From assembly GCF_900120155.1 (NCBI RefSeq), contig NZ_LT635549.1:1240001-1304000 (forward strand): a DNA stretch of 64,000 nt. Direction: 5' to 3'. A program made the translations under genes and the position numbers. Under the pieces are notes generated by a model. That model did no database searches. It saw only the letters and a program-made list of their open reading frames with translations, and had not been told where the DNA came from. Numbering within the stretch: the stretch's first letter is position 1; every line of letters starts with the position of its first letter. Origin of the DNA: Clostridium sp. Marseille-P3244. Its GTDB lineage: Bacteria > Bacillota > Clostridia > Lachnospirales > Lachnospiraceae. Below are positions 52,771 through 59,763 of this stretch, one piece after another.

Positions 52771-52841
52771 CTATAATTCAGAATTGCTACAATGAGCGTT
52801 GACACGGTCAAAATTACCATGAATTCTTCATATGTAGTCAT
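52764..52841 (-). CDS. Small hydrophobic holin-like/TxpA-type toxin (25 residues)
   Basis: The frame encodes M-TTYEEFMVILTVSTLIV-AILNYRK, 25 residues with one membrane helix and a basic end. The MTTYEEFMVILTV start is typical of the small 'holin-like toxin' peptides found widely in Clostridia. An AAAGGGTG site precedes the ATG at 52841. It faces the antisense transcript described above, consistent with a type I toxin-antitoxin pair carried by the element. Too short for usual gene callers. Confidence 0.8.
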   Translation of the reverse strand: MTTYEEFMVILTVSTLIVAILNYRK

Positions 52842-52960
52842 AGCATTTCACCCTTTCTACAGGATAAGAACGGATGACTGCACGCCTTCCCGGCTACCCG
52901 GGTAAATACATTATTCTGTTTGGGCACCCCGGCGGCTCTGGGAGTGCCGGGGCGGGTATA

Positions 52961-53305
52961 TTATTTGGATTTGACCAATGAAACAATTGCCAGTATCGCA
53001 CAGATTAAGCACCATGCTGACCAAATATATAAATCGCTGTAGCCGCCTGCCAGCGCAAATCCACAAAGCGCGCCAATACCGAAAAGTATAATCAAAGCAA
53101 TGTTTCCGCCTTTTCCACCATTGCGGGTGGCGATAGAAACGATGCCGCCAACAAGAAGCATAAGAGCAACAATTATGCCGGCAGATCCTCCGACTTCTCC
53201 GTTAGCTTCCAGAGTATTTGCAACTCCCGCCGCACAAGACTGGAACGTTACAAATACGAACAGCACGATTGATAAAATACCAGATACCAGTTTCCAAGTT
53301 TTCAT
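52961..53305 (-). CDS. Small integral membrane protein of the element
   Basis: 114 residues with three to four membrane segments (VSGILSIVLFVFVTF, GIIVALMLLVGGIVSI, NIALIILFGIGALCGFAL, WSAWCLICAILAIVSLV). GAGAGGAA precedes the ATG. No named family recognised; similar small proteins occur beside phage repressors in Firmicutes and may affect superinfection, but that is a guess. A GC-rich hairpin at about 52923-52953 follows as terminator. Confidence 0.65.
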   Translation of the reverse strand: MKTWKLVSGILSIVLFVFVTFQSCAAGVANTLEANGEVGGSAGIIVALMLLVGGIVSIATRNGGKGGNIALIILFGIGALCGFALAGGYSDLYIWSAWCLICAILAIVSLVKSK

Positions 53306-53368
53306 GTTACATTTCCTCTCTTTCTTCTCATTCCAAAAAACACCACATTTATATAATCCCTTCCGGGG

Positions 53369-53827
53369 TTATACCAATTTCCATACAGTCAGATTGGGAA
53401 TGAACATAACATAGTACCCATCTATTTCAGTCCCAAGACCATACTTGCCGCGATATGTTTCGATACAATCCTGTAGAAATTCTTCTGTCACGTCCAGATA
53501 CTCTGCCACTTCATGGCAATTTTGGCAGCCGGCTTCATAGGCCCGTATAATACCGGTCAGCCCGATCAGCTTGTTGTATCCCCAGAGCCGTGCCTGACGC
53601 TCCTGTTTGCGGTTCCCGGCATCCGATGTATCGAGGATATTCCCCATGCTGGTATGGTGGTGGCCCAGCTCTTCCGCGAGGACACAGGCTTTTTCAGTGG
53701 AAGTGTCGATATCTTTACGGATGGCGATACGTTTCCCTTTAATTCTACCGTTATTGTATTTAAGGGGCTTTTCCTTTACAATAAGCCCTTCCTGATATGC
53801 CTCATCCAAAAGTGCTTCATATATCAT
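53369..53827 (-). CDS. ImmA/IrrE-type metallo-endopeptidase
   Basis: 152 residues. The zinc motif region reads ACVLAEELGHHHTSMGNI near residue 55; the first His of HExxH is replaced by Glu, as is common in this phage ImmA subgroup. The protein begins MIYEALLDEAYQEG. In ICEBs1-type regulation such proteases cleave the repressor encoded next to them and so induce the element. It is followed by the repressor gene on the same strand. Confidence 0.85.
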   Translation of the reverse strand: MIYEALLDEAYQEGLIVKEKPLKYNNGRIKGKRIAIRKDIDTSTEKACVLAEELGHHHTSMGNILDTSDAGNRKQERQARLWGYNKLIGLTGIIRAYEAGCQNCHEVAEYLDVTEEFLQDCIETYRGKYGLGTEIDGYYVMFIPNLTVWKLV

Positions 53828-53838
53828 AGGTCATACCT

Positions 53839-53878
53839 CCAGTTTATAGTGTACTATAAATCTTGTCCTATAAACTGG
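53839..53878. repeat. 11-bp inverted repeat between the repressor and ImmA-like genes
   Basis: CCAGTTTATAG at 53839-53849 and CTATAAACTGG at 53868-53878. It lies in the 53-base gap and could be a terminator stem without T-tract or a small operator. Confidence 0.6.
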
Positions 53879-53880
53879 AC

Positions 53881-54573
53881 TTAGAAATTTTCATCATCCA
53901 TAATATCATCATCGGATGTGTCTATGCCTTCTGGTATGTCTATGTCGGTACGGGCATGGGCGGCGTTGAGTTCTGTATCATTATCAAATATTTGTTCAGA
54001 TGATTTTAATAATAACTTTTGTAAACGCTTTTTATAAAAGAGTTCTACGTCATTACAAAATGAATTATATTCCTTTATTGAAACATCAAATGAAAGAGTT
54101 CCATTGGAAAATTTATAATGAGGATGTCGATATACACAATTTTCGCATTTTGTATATCCTTTATTTGGAAGTGAACACCCTATGGGATGCCCCGTTCCTC
54201 CATCAACCATCTCGCCTTCATCATTTAATCCCATTCCGCCATTTTCAATTAATTCCCAATCATTACAGCCAAAATATTCACAAGTCCATCCTATGGCTTT
54301 TAACTGCGCTTCAAAAGCATCCGTTTTATTTATAGATTTTTTTATGTTTGCCCATTTGTTTTCCCTTTCCATAGGAACATCAAGCCCCATCAGCCAGGAT
54401 TCAGATACATTTAAAGCCTTAGCGATTTTATATAAATTTTTTTGTTTCGGTTCGTAAGCTCCTGAGATATATGAGCTCAAAGCCCCTTTACTAATTTGGG
54501 TTTTTTCTACTAAGTCAGCTTGTTTCATATTACGAAGTTCTAATGCTTCTTTTATGCGTTGAGCTGTATTCAT
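53881..54573 (-). CDS. XRE-family phage repressor with cysteine-rich C-terminal domain
   Basis: 230 residues. N-terminal HTH: RIKEALELRNMKQADLVEKTQISKGALSSYISGAYEPKQKNLYKIAKAL. The C-terminal region lacks an S24 peptidase and instead has WTCEYFGCNDW and KCENCVYRHPHYKF, a possible metal-binding cysteine/histidine cluster. With the neighbouring ImmA-type protease this looks like an ICEBs1-style switch, where the protease rather than self-cleavage removes the repressor. Its promoter is at 54594-54622 on the minus strand. Confidence 0.85.
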   Translation of the reverse strand: MNTAQRIKEALELRNMKQADLVEKTQISKGALSSYISGAYEPKQKNLYKIAKALNVSESWLMGLDVPMERENKWANIKKSINKTDAFEAQLKAIGWTCEYFGCNDWELIENGGMGLNDEGEMVDGGTGHPIGCSLPNKGYTKCENCVYRHPHYKFSNGTLSFDVSIKEYNSFCNDVELFYKKRLQKLLLKSSEQIFDNDTELNAAHARTDIDIPEGIDTSDDDIMDDENF

Positions 54574-54593
54574 TTAATCACCTCCGTAAATTT

Positions 54594-54721
54594 ACAATAT
54601 CACAGTTGTTTATAAAATGCAACATAAAAGTTTTAATTTCTAAATAAGTTTAAAAAACTAAATTTTATGATTGACAAAGTGTTGAGGGAATGATATGCTA
54701 ATGGTGTTCAGAAAACTAAAC
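54594..54721. promoter_or_regulatory. Divergent early promoters with repeated operators
   Basis: Minus: TTGCAT (plus 54617-54622), 17-base spacer, TATTGT (plus 54594-54599), toward the repressor. Plus: TTGACA at 54671-54676, 17-base spacer, TATGCT at 54694-54699, toward the Cro-like gene. Operator-like sites: AGTTTAAAAAACT at 54647-54659, GTTCAGAAAACTAAAC at 54706-54721, and a third copy GTTTAGAAAACAAAAC at 54954-54969. Confidence 0.75.
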
Positions 54722-54743
54722 TAGGCAGATAGGAGGGAAAAAC

Positions 54744-54959
54744 ATGGCGTTTGACTACACCGAACTTGTAAGACTGATAAGATTTAAGTTTGATACTCAA
54801 GAAAATTTCGCAAAAGCATTAGGAATTGGACGTGTTTCATTAAATCAACGACTCAATAATAAATTAGACTTTTCTCAGGAAGAAATACTTAAGGCATCTG
54901 AGTTACTGGGTATCCAGACAAAGTTTATACCAAAATATTTTTTTAAAGAAAAAGTTTAG
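54744..54959 (+). CDS. Cro-like small HTH protein (DUF739 type)
   Basis: 71 residues: FDYTELVRLIRFKFDTQENFAKALGIGRVSLNQRLNNKLDFSQEEILKASELLG, an HTH of the Cro/DUF739 type. It is the first gene of the rightward operon, divergent from the repressor, and probably competes with it at the operators. GGAGGGAAAA precedes the ATG. Confidence 0.85.
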   Translation: MAFDYTELVRLIRFKFDTQENFAKALGIGRVSLNQRLNNKLDFSQEEILKASELLGIQTKFIPKYFFKEKV

Positions 54960-55007
54960 AAAACAAAACCGAAATGCGGATTTAAAATCATCAAAAAAGG
55001 AGAGCAG

Positions 55008-55667
55008 ATGCAGGAGTTAGTAACGCTGAACGGAAATGATGTTTTTACAGATAGCCTAATTATTTCAAAAGGAACAGGAGTTACCCACAGAAAATTAAAG
55101 GAGACTATCCGAAAGCACCAAAAGGTAATGGAGCGGTTTGGAAAACTTTCTGCCCCATATCAGGCAGAAAGTACCGGAGGTAGACCAGAAGAGTATTACT
55201 CCTTGAATGAGGAGCAAGCAACGTTCCTTATAACTCTTTTGAAAAACACAGAAACGGTTGTTGAGTTCAAAGCCAGATTAGTTTCTGAATTTTATAAGAT
55301 GCGTCGATTCATTCTCGAGCGGCAGACTCAGACATGGATTGAGACCAGACAAGCGGGCAAACTGACACGCAAGGCGGAGACGGACACGATCAAGAAACTC
55401 GTGGAATATGCCAAGAGTCAGGGGAGTACTCATGCGGATATGTTGTATATGACATATTCTAAGCTGGCAAATAAGATGGCCGGTATTCAGAAGAGAGACG
55501 AGGCCACGGTGATGCAGCTTAATAATCTGTCTTTAATGGAGAATATTATTCTTCATGTGATTGATACAGGAATCCTGACGGGTAAGCATTACAAGGAGAT
55601 TTATAAGGACTGTAAGAAGCGACTTGAGACAGTTAGAGATTTGGCGTATCTGGAGGCAACAGCATAA
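55008..55667 (+). CDS. Rha-family phage regulatory protein
   Basis: 219 residues. The N-terminal pRha domain is clear: MQELVTLNGNDVFTDSLIIS, HRKLKETIRKHQKVMERFG, and EYYSLNEEQATFLITLLKN. The C-terminal half is helical (KLVEYAKSQGSTHADMLYMTYSKLANKMAGI). Rha proteins act as antirepressor-type regulators in phages and prophages. AAAGGAGAG precedes the ATG. Confidence 0.88.
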   Translation: MQELVTLNGNDVFTDSLIISKGTGVTHRKLKETIRKHQKVMERFGKLSAPYQAESTGGRPEEYYSLNEEQATFLITLLKNTETVVEFKARLVSEFYKMRRFILERQTQTWIETRQAGKLTRKAETDTIKKLVEYAKSQGSTHADMLYMTYSKLANKMAGIQKRDEATVMQLNNLSLMENIILHVIDTGILTGKHYKEIYKDCKKRLETVRDLAYLEATA

Positions 55668-55715
55668 GTCACTCGATTATTTATTTCAGACGGACGAGAA
55701 GGAGGTGAGGTGAGA

Positions 55716-55877
55716 ATGCGGACAATCATTGGAAGTATCGTGGGAGCAATCATTGCATCAGTTATTACAACAAAAATATTAGCCACCCACTATTTTGAAA
55801 TAGTAGATGGCTATGTAAAGGATATTGAACTTAACACAAAAGAATTTGTTGATTCTATGAAACGCAAACAGATATAA
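55716..55877 (+). CDS. Small membrane peptide of the element
   Basis: 53 residues from ATG 55716 after AAGGAGGTGAGG. One hydrophobic helix near the N-terminus (TIIGSIVGAIIASVITTKIL), then a polar tail (DIELNTKEFVDSMKRKQI). Too short for a typical gene list but with a strong ribosome binding site. Function unknown. Confidence 0.6.
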   Translation: MRTIIGSIVGAIIASVITTKILATHYFEIVDGYVKDIELNTKEFVDSMKRKQI

Positions 55878-56007
55878 GGGAAAATTTATTTGTAGTTTCA
55901 TCAGACATAAAATCATTCCTTTCATCATTTGATAGGAAGATTATACCAGATACCGGAAAACCGGACAATCCAGTCGACATAGATTTTATAGAGAGGCGGT
56001 GAATGTA

Positions 56008-56145
56008 ATGGAAGAACCTAAAATCCGGAACGAGGCGGAAGAAAAAGAGTTTGCAGATCATTTCATGGAGGCATTGTTTGAAACATACCGCCATCAGTAT
56101 GGTGACTGCACGATCACAGAAGTAACAGAAGAGAAGCCCGCGTGA
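56008..56145 (+). CDS. Small acidic protein of unknown function
   Basis: 45 residues, MEEPKIRNEAEEKEFADHFMEALFETYRHQYG near its start. GAGAGGCGG upstream. Position in the early phage operon supports it as a gene. No family recognised. Confidence 0.55.
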   Translation: MEEPKIRNEAEEKEFADHFMEALFETYRHQYGDCTITEVTEEKPA

Positions 56146-56166
56146 GCGGGAGAGAGGAGGACAAGC

Positions 56167-56367
56167 ATGAAAACCGAACTGAGCATAATCCCCGCATACC
56201 GGGAGCCTCCGGCATACAGAAGGAAACTAATCCAGCACAAACGGAAGAAGCGGGACTTTGCATCGGCGGTGGTGCTGGTGCTGGCATACATCGGGGCTGG
56301 ATTCGTGGCCGGTATAACGTTTACAGGGATAGTTTTGCTGTATTGCCTGCAGGCCGGGCCAATATAA
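56167..56367 (+). CDS. Small single-pass membrane protein
   Basis: 66 residues. A basic N-terminal part (PAYRRKLIQHKRKKRDFA) and one membrane helix (SAVVLVLAYIGAGFVAGITF). GAGAGGAGGAC precedes the ATG. Typical small early phage gene; function unknown. Confidence 0.6.
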   Translation: MKTELSIIPAYREPPAYRRKLIQHKRKKRDFASAVVLVLAYIGAGFVAGITFTGIVLLYCLQAGPI

Positions 56368-56451
56368 AAAATGAGCGCTTACATAATGGCTGGCAGGCCG
56401 GTAAGCACTCAGGAAATTATCCATCTAAATTATAACAGAAAGGAAAGAAAA

Positions 56452-56655
56452 ATGGAAGATAAAAGCAAGATCTGTGATCTATTACTGCCGGCCCTGCAGG
56501 CGACAAGAAACCTGCACGACCTGGAAGACCTGGAGTATATCCCGGAGCAGGAGGCCGTGCTGGCCACATTTGCGTCCGGAGCTACCAAGAAGGCCAACGT
56601 ATCCATGGATTCCGGAACAGCCATGATCCGGGACATTATTGCACAAATTGTATAG
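56452..56655 (+). CDS. Small conserved phage protein of unknown function
   Basis: 67 residues from ATG 56452 (GAAAGGAAAG upstream); the longer frame lacks a site. MEDKSKICDLLLPALQATRNLHDLEDLEYIPEQEAVLATFASG. No family recognised. Followed 15 bases later by the Gp157 gene, so probably in the same operon. Confidence 0.6.
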   Translation: MEDKSKICDLLLPALQATRNLHDLEDLEYIPEQEAVLATFASGATKKANVSMDSGTAMIRDIIAQIV

Positions 56656-56670
56656 GAGGATGAATGAAAA

Positions 56671-57168
56671 ATGAGTACGATCTATGAACTGACAGATGCA
56701 TATAAGACAGTGGAAGACATGCTTTATGACGGCGAAACGGATGAACAGACCATCATGGACACGCTGGAAGCGATCGACGGGGAGATCGAGGAGAAGGCGG
56801 ATAATTACGCAAAACTGATCAAGAACCTTCAGGCGGATGCCATGGCACTGAAAGCAGAAGAAGAGCGCATGTGTGCCAGGAGGAAGTCCCTGGAGAACAA
56901 GGCTCAGCGGTTAAAAGACCGTCTGCAGGCCAACCTTGAATTTATCGGGAAGACGAAATTCAAGACCCTGCTGTTTTCCTTCAGTATCGCGAAGAACGGA
57001 GGGAAGCAGCCCCTGTCTATTACAGACAACCTGGACGAGATCCCGGGCAAGTACCTGATCCCGCAGCCGCCGAAGGTGAACAATGATGCAATCCGGGAGC
57101 TCTTACAGGACAAGGAAGTGGAATGGGCACATCTGGAACCCTATGGGAAACACCTGAATATCCGGTGA
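56671..57168 (+). CDS. Siphovirus Gp157-family protein
   Basis: 165 residues with a long coiled coil (IDGEIEEKADNYAKLIKNLQADAMALKAEEERMCARRKSLENKAQRLKDRL) followed by KTKFKTLLFSFSIAKNGGKQPLSI. This is the Gp157 family of siphoviruses, linked to resistance of the host to small isometric phages. GGAGGATG precedes the ATG. Supports a siphovirus-like origin of the element. Confidence 0.88.
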   Translation: MSTIYELTDAYKTVEDMLYDGETDEQTIMDTLEAIDGEIEEKADNYAKLIKNLQADAMALKAEEERMCARRKSLENKAQRLKDRLQANLEFIGKTKFKTLLFSFSIAKNGGKQPLSITDNLDEIPGKYLIPQPPKVNNDAIRELLQDKEVEWAHLEPYGKHLNIR

Positions 57169-57174
57169 TGGACC

Positions 57175-57348
57175 ATGGAAGAACGAAAAGAGATCACGCC
57201 TTATCGGATGGGACAGATCGCAAAGACAGCGGGGATCATAGCGGAACAGTTGACGCATGGGAAATACTTGTACAACCCGACCTTTCAGGAGTGCGAGATC
57301 ATCCTGGAACTGATACAGGAGTCAATCAGGAAATGTAAAGGAGAATAG
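57175..57348 (+). CDS. Small phage protein of unknown function
   Basis: 57 residues starting MEERKEITPYRMGQIAKTAGIIAEQLTHGKYLYNPTFQECEIILELI. Begins six bases after the Gp157 stop and ends two bases before the next gene, so it fills the operon neatly. No family recognised. Confidence 0.65.
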   Translation: MEERKEITPYRMGQIAKTAGIIAEQLTHGKYLYNPTFQECEIILELIQESIRKCKGE

Positions 57349-57350
57349 AA

Positions 57351-57941
57351 ATGTTTTTGAATAAGACAATGTTTAAGAGATGGATCAAGGACGCTTTCCG
57401 GCACAATGGCCTGGTAGTAGGCAGGATTTATGGCGGCCTGGTGATCTCAGGCGGAGCCTGGGCCACATGGACCAAGGAAGGATATGTGCCGAACTGGCTG
57501 AAAGCGGCGATCATGGAACACACCGGGGAACTGCCGAATGAAGGCGAAGTATTTAAGGCAAAGAAGGATGAAGTACAGCAGTATGAGGTGTCAGAGAATC
57601 CGTATCTGGACCTTCCGAAGAGGTTCCAGGGAGCCCGGATCCCGTTTTCAGTGATCCCGGTCATCTACGCCACCCGCTGGGCGAGCTACCGGCTGATCCA
57701 GTGCCGGATGTCAGGCGAGGTCATTCCAATCCCCAGTGAGTATTATGACATCATAGATATCCGGGAGACGGAACATGATGGGACACCTGCGGGACCATCA
57801 TCCAGGGATGAGACAGGGCGCGTGTTGATCTGGAAGAATGAGACATCTGCGCTGGCTGTAAGCAGATCGGAGATGTCAGAGGAAGGGTCACCGATCCTGA
57901 AGGTATTGAAGGGTCTGAAGTTTGAGGAGGTGCCGCTGTAA
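57351..57941 (+). CDS. Hypothetical phage protein
   Basis: 196 residues starting MFLNKTMFKRWIKDAFRHNGLVVGRIYGGLVISGGAWATWTKEG, with PYLDLPKRFQGARIPFSVIPVIYATRWASY in the middle. Strong site (AAAGGAGAAT). It overlaps the following ATPase by one base. Similar proteins occur in replication modules of siphovirus-like prophages; function not known. Confidence 0.6.
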   Translation: MFLNKTMFKRWIKDAFRHNGLVVGRIYGGLVISGGAWATWTKEGYVPNWLKAAIMEHTGELPNEGEVFKAKKDEVQQYEVSENPYLDLPKRFQGARIPFSVIPVIYATRWASYRLIQCRMSGEVIPIPSEYYDIIDIRETEHDGTPAGPSSRDETGRVLIWKNETSALAVSRSEMSEEGSPILKVLKGLKFEEVPL

Positions 57942-58606
57942 TGGGAGTGCCGGTTTTGATCATAGGGAAGTCTGGGACCGGGAAAAGCCGGAGTATGAAG
58001 AACTGTGTCGGCAAAGATTTCGGAGTGATCCGGGTGCTGAACAAGCCGCTGCCATTCCGTGGGAAGCTTCCGGGGAATGTATGCAGCGATTATGGAAAGA
58101 TCAAGAGCGCAGTAAAAAGTCCGCAGTGGCCGAAATCCATCGTGATCGACGATGCAGGGTATCTGATCACCGGTCAGTTCATGGATGGACACAGCACCAC
58201 AGGAAAAGGGAATGCGGTGTTTGGCCTTTATAATCAGCTGGCAGATGACTTCTACCGGCTGATCCAGGCAATCTCCGAGGCCCCGGACGATCGGATTGTC
58301 TATGTGGTCATGCATGAGGATACGAATGAATTTGGAGATATCAAGCCGAAGACGATCGGGAAACTTCTGGATGAAAAAGTTTGCCTGGAAGGGATGTTTA
58401 CCATTGTGCTCCGGGCGGTAAAGGGAGAGCGGTATGCGTTCGTGACCCAGTCAAAAGACGGGGCTGTGAGTAAGGCTCCGGATGATATGTTCCCCGAAGT
58501 CGAGATCGACAATGATCTTTTGTATGTGGATAACAAGATCCGGGAGTATTACGGGATAGAGAATCCGAAAAACAGAGAAAGAGAGGAAGATAAGAATGAT
58601 CAGTAA
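57941..58606 (+). CDS. Phage AAA-type ATP-binding protein
   Basis: 221 residues. Walker A GKSGTGKS near residue 9 and a Walker B-like SIVIDDAG near 68. It has the layout of phage nucleotide-binding proteins near single-strand annealing and replication genes (Sak4-like or AAA_24). It probably acts in DNA recombination or replication. GGAGGTGCCG precedes the ATG. Confidence 0.8.
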   Translation: MGVPVLIIGKSGTGKSRSMKNCVGKDFGVIRVLNKPLPFRGKLPGNVCSDYGKIKSAVKSPQWPKSIVIDDAGYLITGQFMDGHSTTGKGNAVFGLYNQLADDFYRLIQAISEAPDDRIVYVVMHEDTNEFGDIKPKTIGKLLDEKVCLEGMFTIVLRAVKGERYAFVTQSKDGAVSKAPDDMFPEVEIDNDLLYVDNKIREYYGIENPKNREREEDKNDQ

Positions 58607-59198
58607 ACCGAAAGGATATGATGAGGCACCGGCGTATACAGGAGAATTTTCCCAGCTGCCGGCAGGACTGTATGTATGCGAGATTTTGGGCGCGAAGCAG
58701 GAGGAGGCCAATGGACGGGACCGTTTTGTGATGCAGTTTGATATCGCAGAAGGGGATCAGAAGGGGTTTTACCGGAAGCAGTATGATGCAGAGAAACAGG
58801 TGAATCAGAACGCCAAGTACAAGGGTGTACACCGGCAGTACATGGATGAGAGCGGACTCCCGTTCTTTAAGGGGCTGATGACCAGTGTGGAACGGTCCAA
58901 TGAGGGCTTTCATTTCCCATGGGGGACCAAAGGAAATGAGAAAACTCTGGTCGGGAAGAGATTCGGCGCAGTGATGGGCCGGGAGGAATTCCTGACAGAT
59001 GACGGCAGGAAGCGGATGGCAACGAAGATCGTGCAGATCCGCAGCATAGACGGATTAAAGGATGCCAGGATCCCGGAGGACAAGCTCCTGGAAGATCAGG
59101 CCGGGAGGGACGTGCCGGCGCCTGAAAACAGCCAGCCGGATGGAGACGGTTTTATGAGCGTCCCGGAGGGGATCGATGAAGAGCTCCCATTTATGTAA
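58596..59198 (+). CDS. Phage protein with SSB-like acidic tail (DUF669-type)
   Basis: 200 residues. The body (FSQLPAGLYVCEILGAKQE, RFVMQFDIAEG, LVGKRFGAVMGREEF) resembles the DUF669 family of phage proteins. The C-terminus ends DEELPFM, like the acidic tip of single-strand DNA-binding proteins, preceded by a disordered, Asp/Glu/Pro-rich linker. A single-strand DNA-binding role is therefore plausible. It overlaps the ATPase start by eleven bases and the primase start by twenty-three. Confidence 0.75.
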   Translation: MISKPKGYDEAPAYTGEFSQLPAGLYVCEILGAKQEEANGRDRFVMQFDIAEGDQKGFYRKQYDAEKQVNQNAKYKGVHRQYMDESGLPFFKGLMTSVERSNEGFHFPWGTKGNEKTLVGKRFGAVMGREEFLTDDGRKRMATKIVQIRSIDGLKDARIPEDKLLEDQAGRDVPAPENSQPDGDGFMSVPEGIDEELPFM

Positions 59199-59763
59199 AG
59201 CGGACTATGAGGAGGTGAAGCAGAGGCTGGGCATGCGGACTGCCGCGGAGTGCTATGGCCTGCGGGTAAACCGGCAGGGGTTCTGCCTCTGCCCTTTTCA
59301 TGCCGACAGCCATCCCAGCATGAAGATCTATCAGCATGACAAGGGGTATTACTGTTTCACCTGCCACAATGGCGGGGATGTGATCAGATTTACGGCCCAG
59401 CTGTTCGGGCTTTCCAATGAGGAGGCCTGCAAGAAGCTGATCGAGGATTTTTCGCTCCCGATCCGGCTGGAAGGGCTTACATACCGGGAGAAGCGGGAAC
59501 GGCAGAAAGCGCAGGAGAAATATGAGGAACTGCGGAGATTCCAGAAAGAGGCGGGAGCCATCCTGAAAGAATACTGGAAGCTCTTGTGTGACGCCGCGCA
59601 CTGCTTTTCTTCCCCGCACTTTACAGAGGCGATGCAGGAGCTGTCGATCGTGGAGTATCGGATGCAATGCATCAGGGAACATCCAGAAGAATACTACAGG
59701 GACAGGAAGGCGGTGAAGCGTCTTGGAGAGATCCAAAGAAGAATTGCTGGATGGGATGAATGA
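59176..59763 (+). CDS. DNA primase-like CHC2 zinc-finger protein
   Basis: 195 residues. The zinc finger is CPFHADSHPSM and CFTCHNGGD (Cys-x2-His and Cys-x2-His) near residues 38-64, as in DnaG-type primases. A helical tail follows (REKRERQKAQEKYEELRRFQKEAG). It likely binds DNA to help prime synthesis with the DUF927-type helicase encoded next; the catalytic TOPRIM domain is not present. GGAGGGGATCG precedes the ATG. Confidence 0.85.
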   Translation: MKSSHLCKADYEEVKQRLGMRTAAECYGLRVNRQGFCLCPFHADSHPSMKIYQHDKGYYCFTCHNGGDVIRFTAQLFGLSNEEACKKLIEDFSLPIRLEGLTYREKRERQKAQEKYEELRRFQKEAGAILKEYWKLLCDAAHCFSSPHFTEAMQELSIVEYRMQCIREHPEEYYRDRKAVKRLGEIQRRIAGWDE

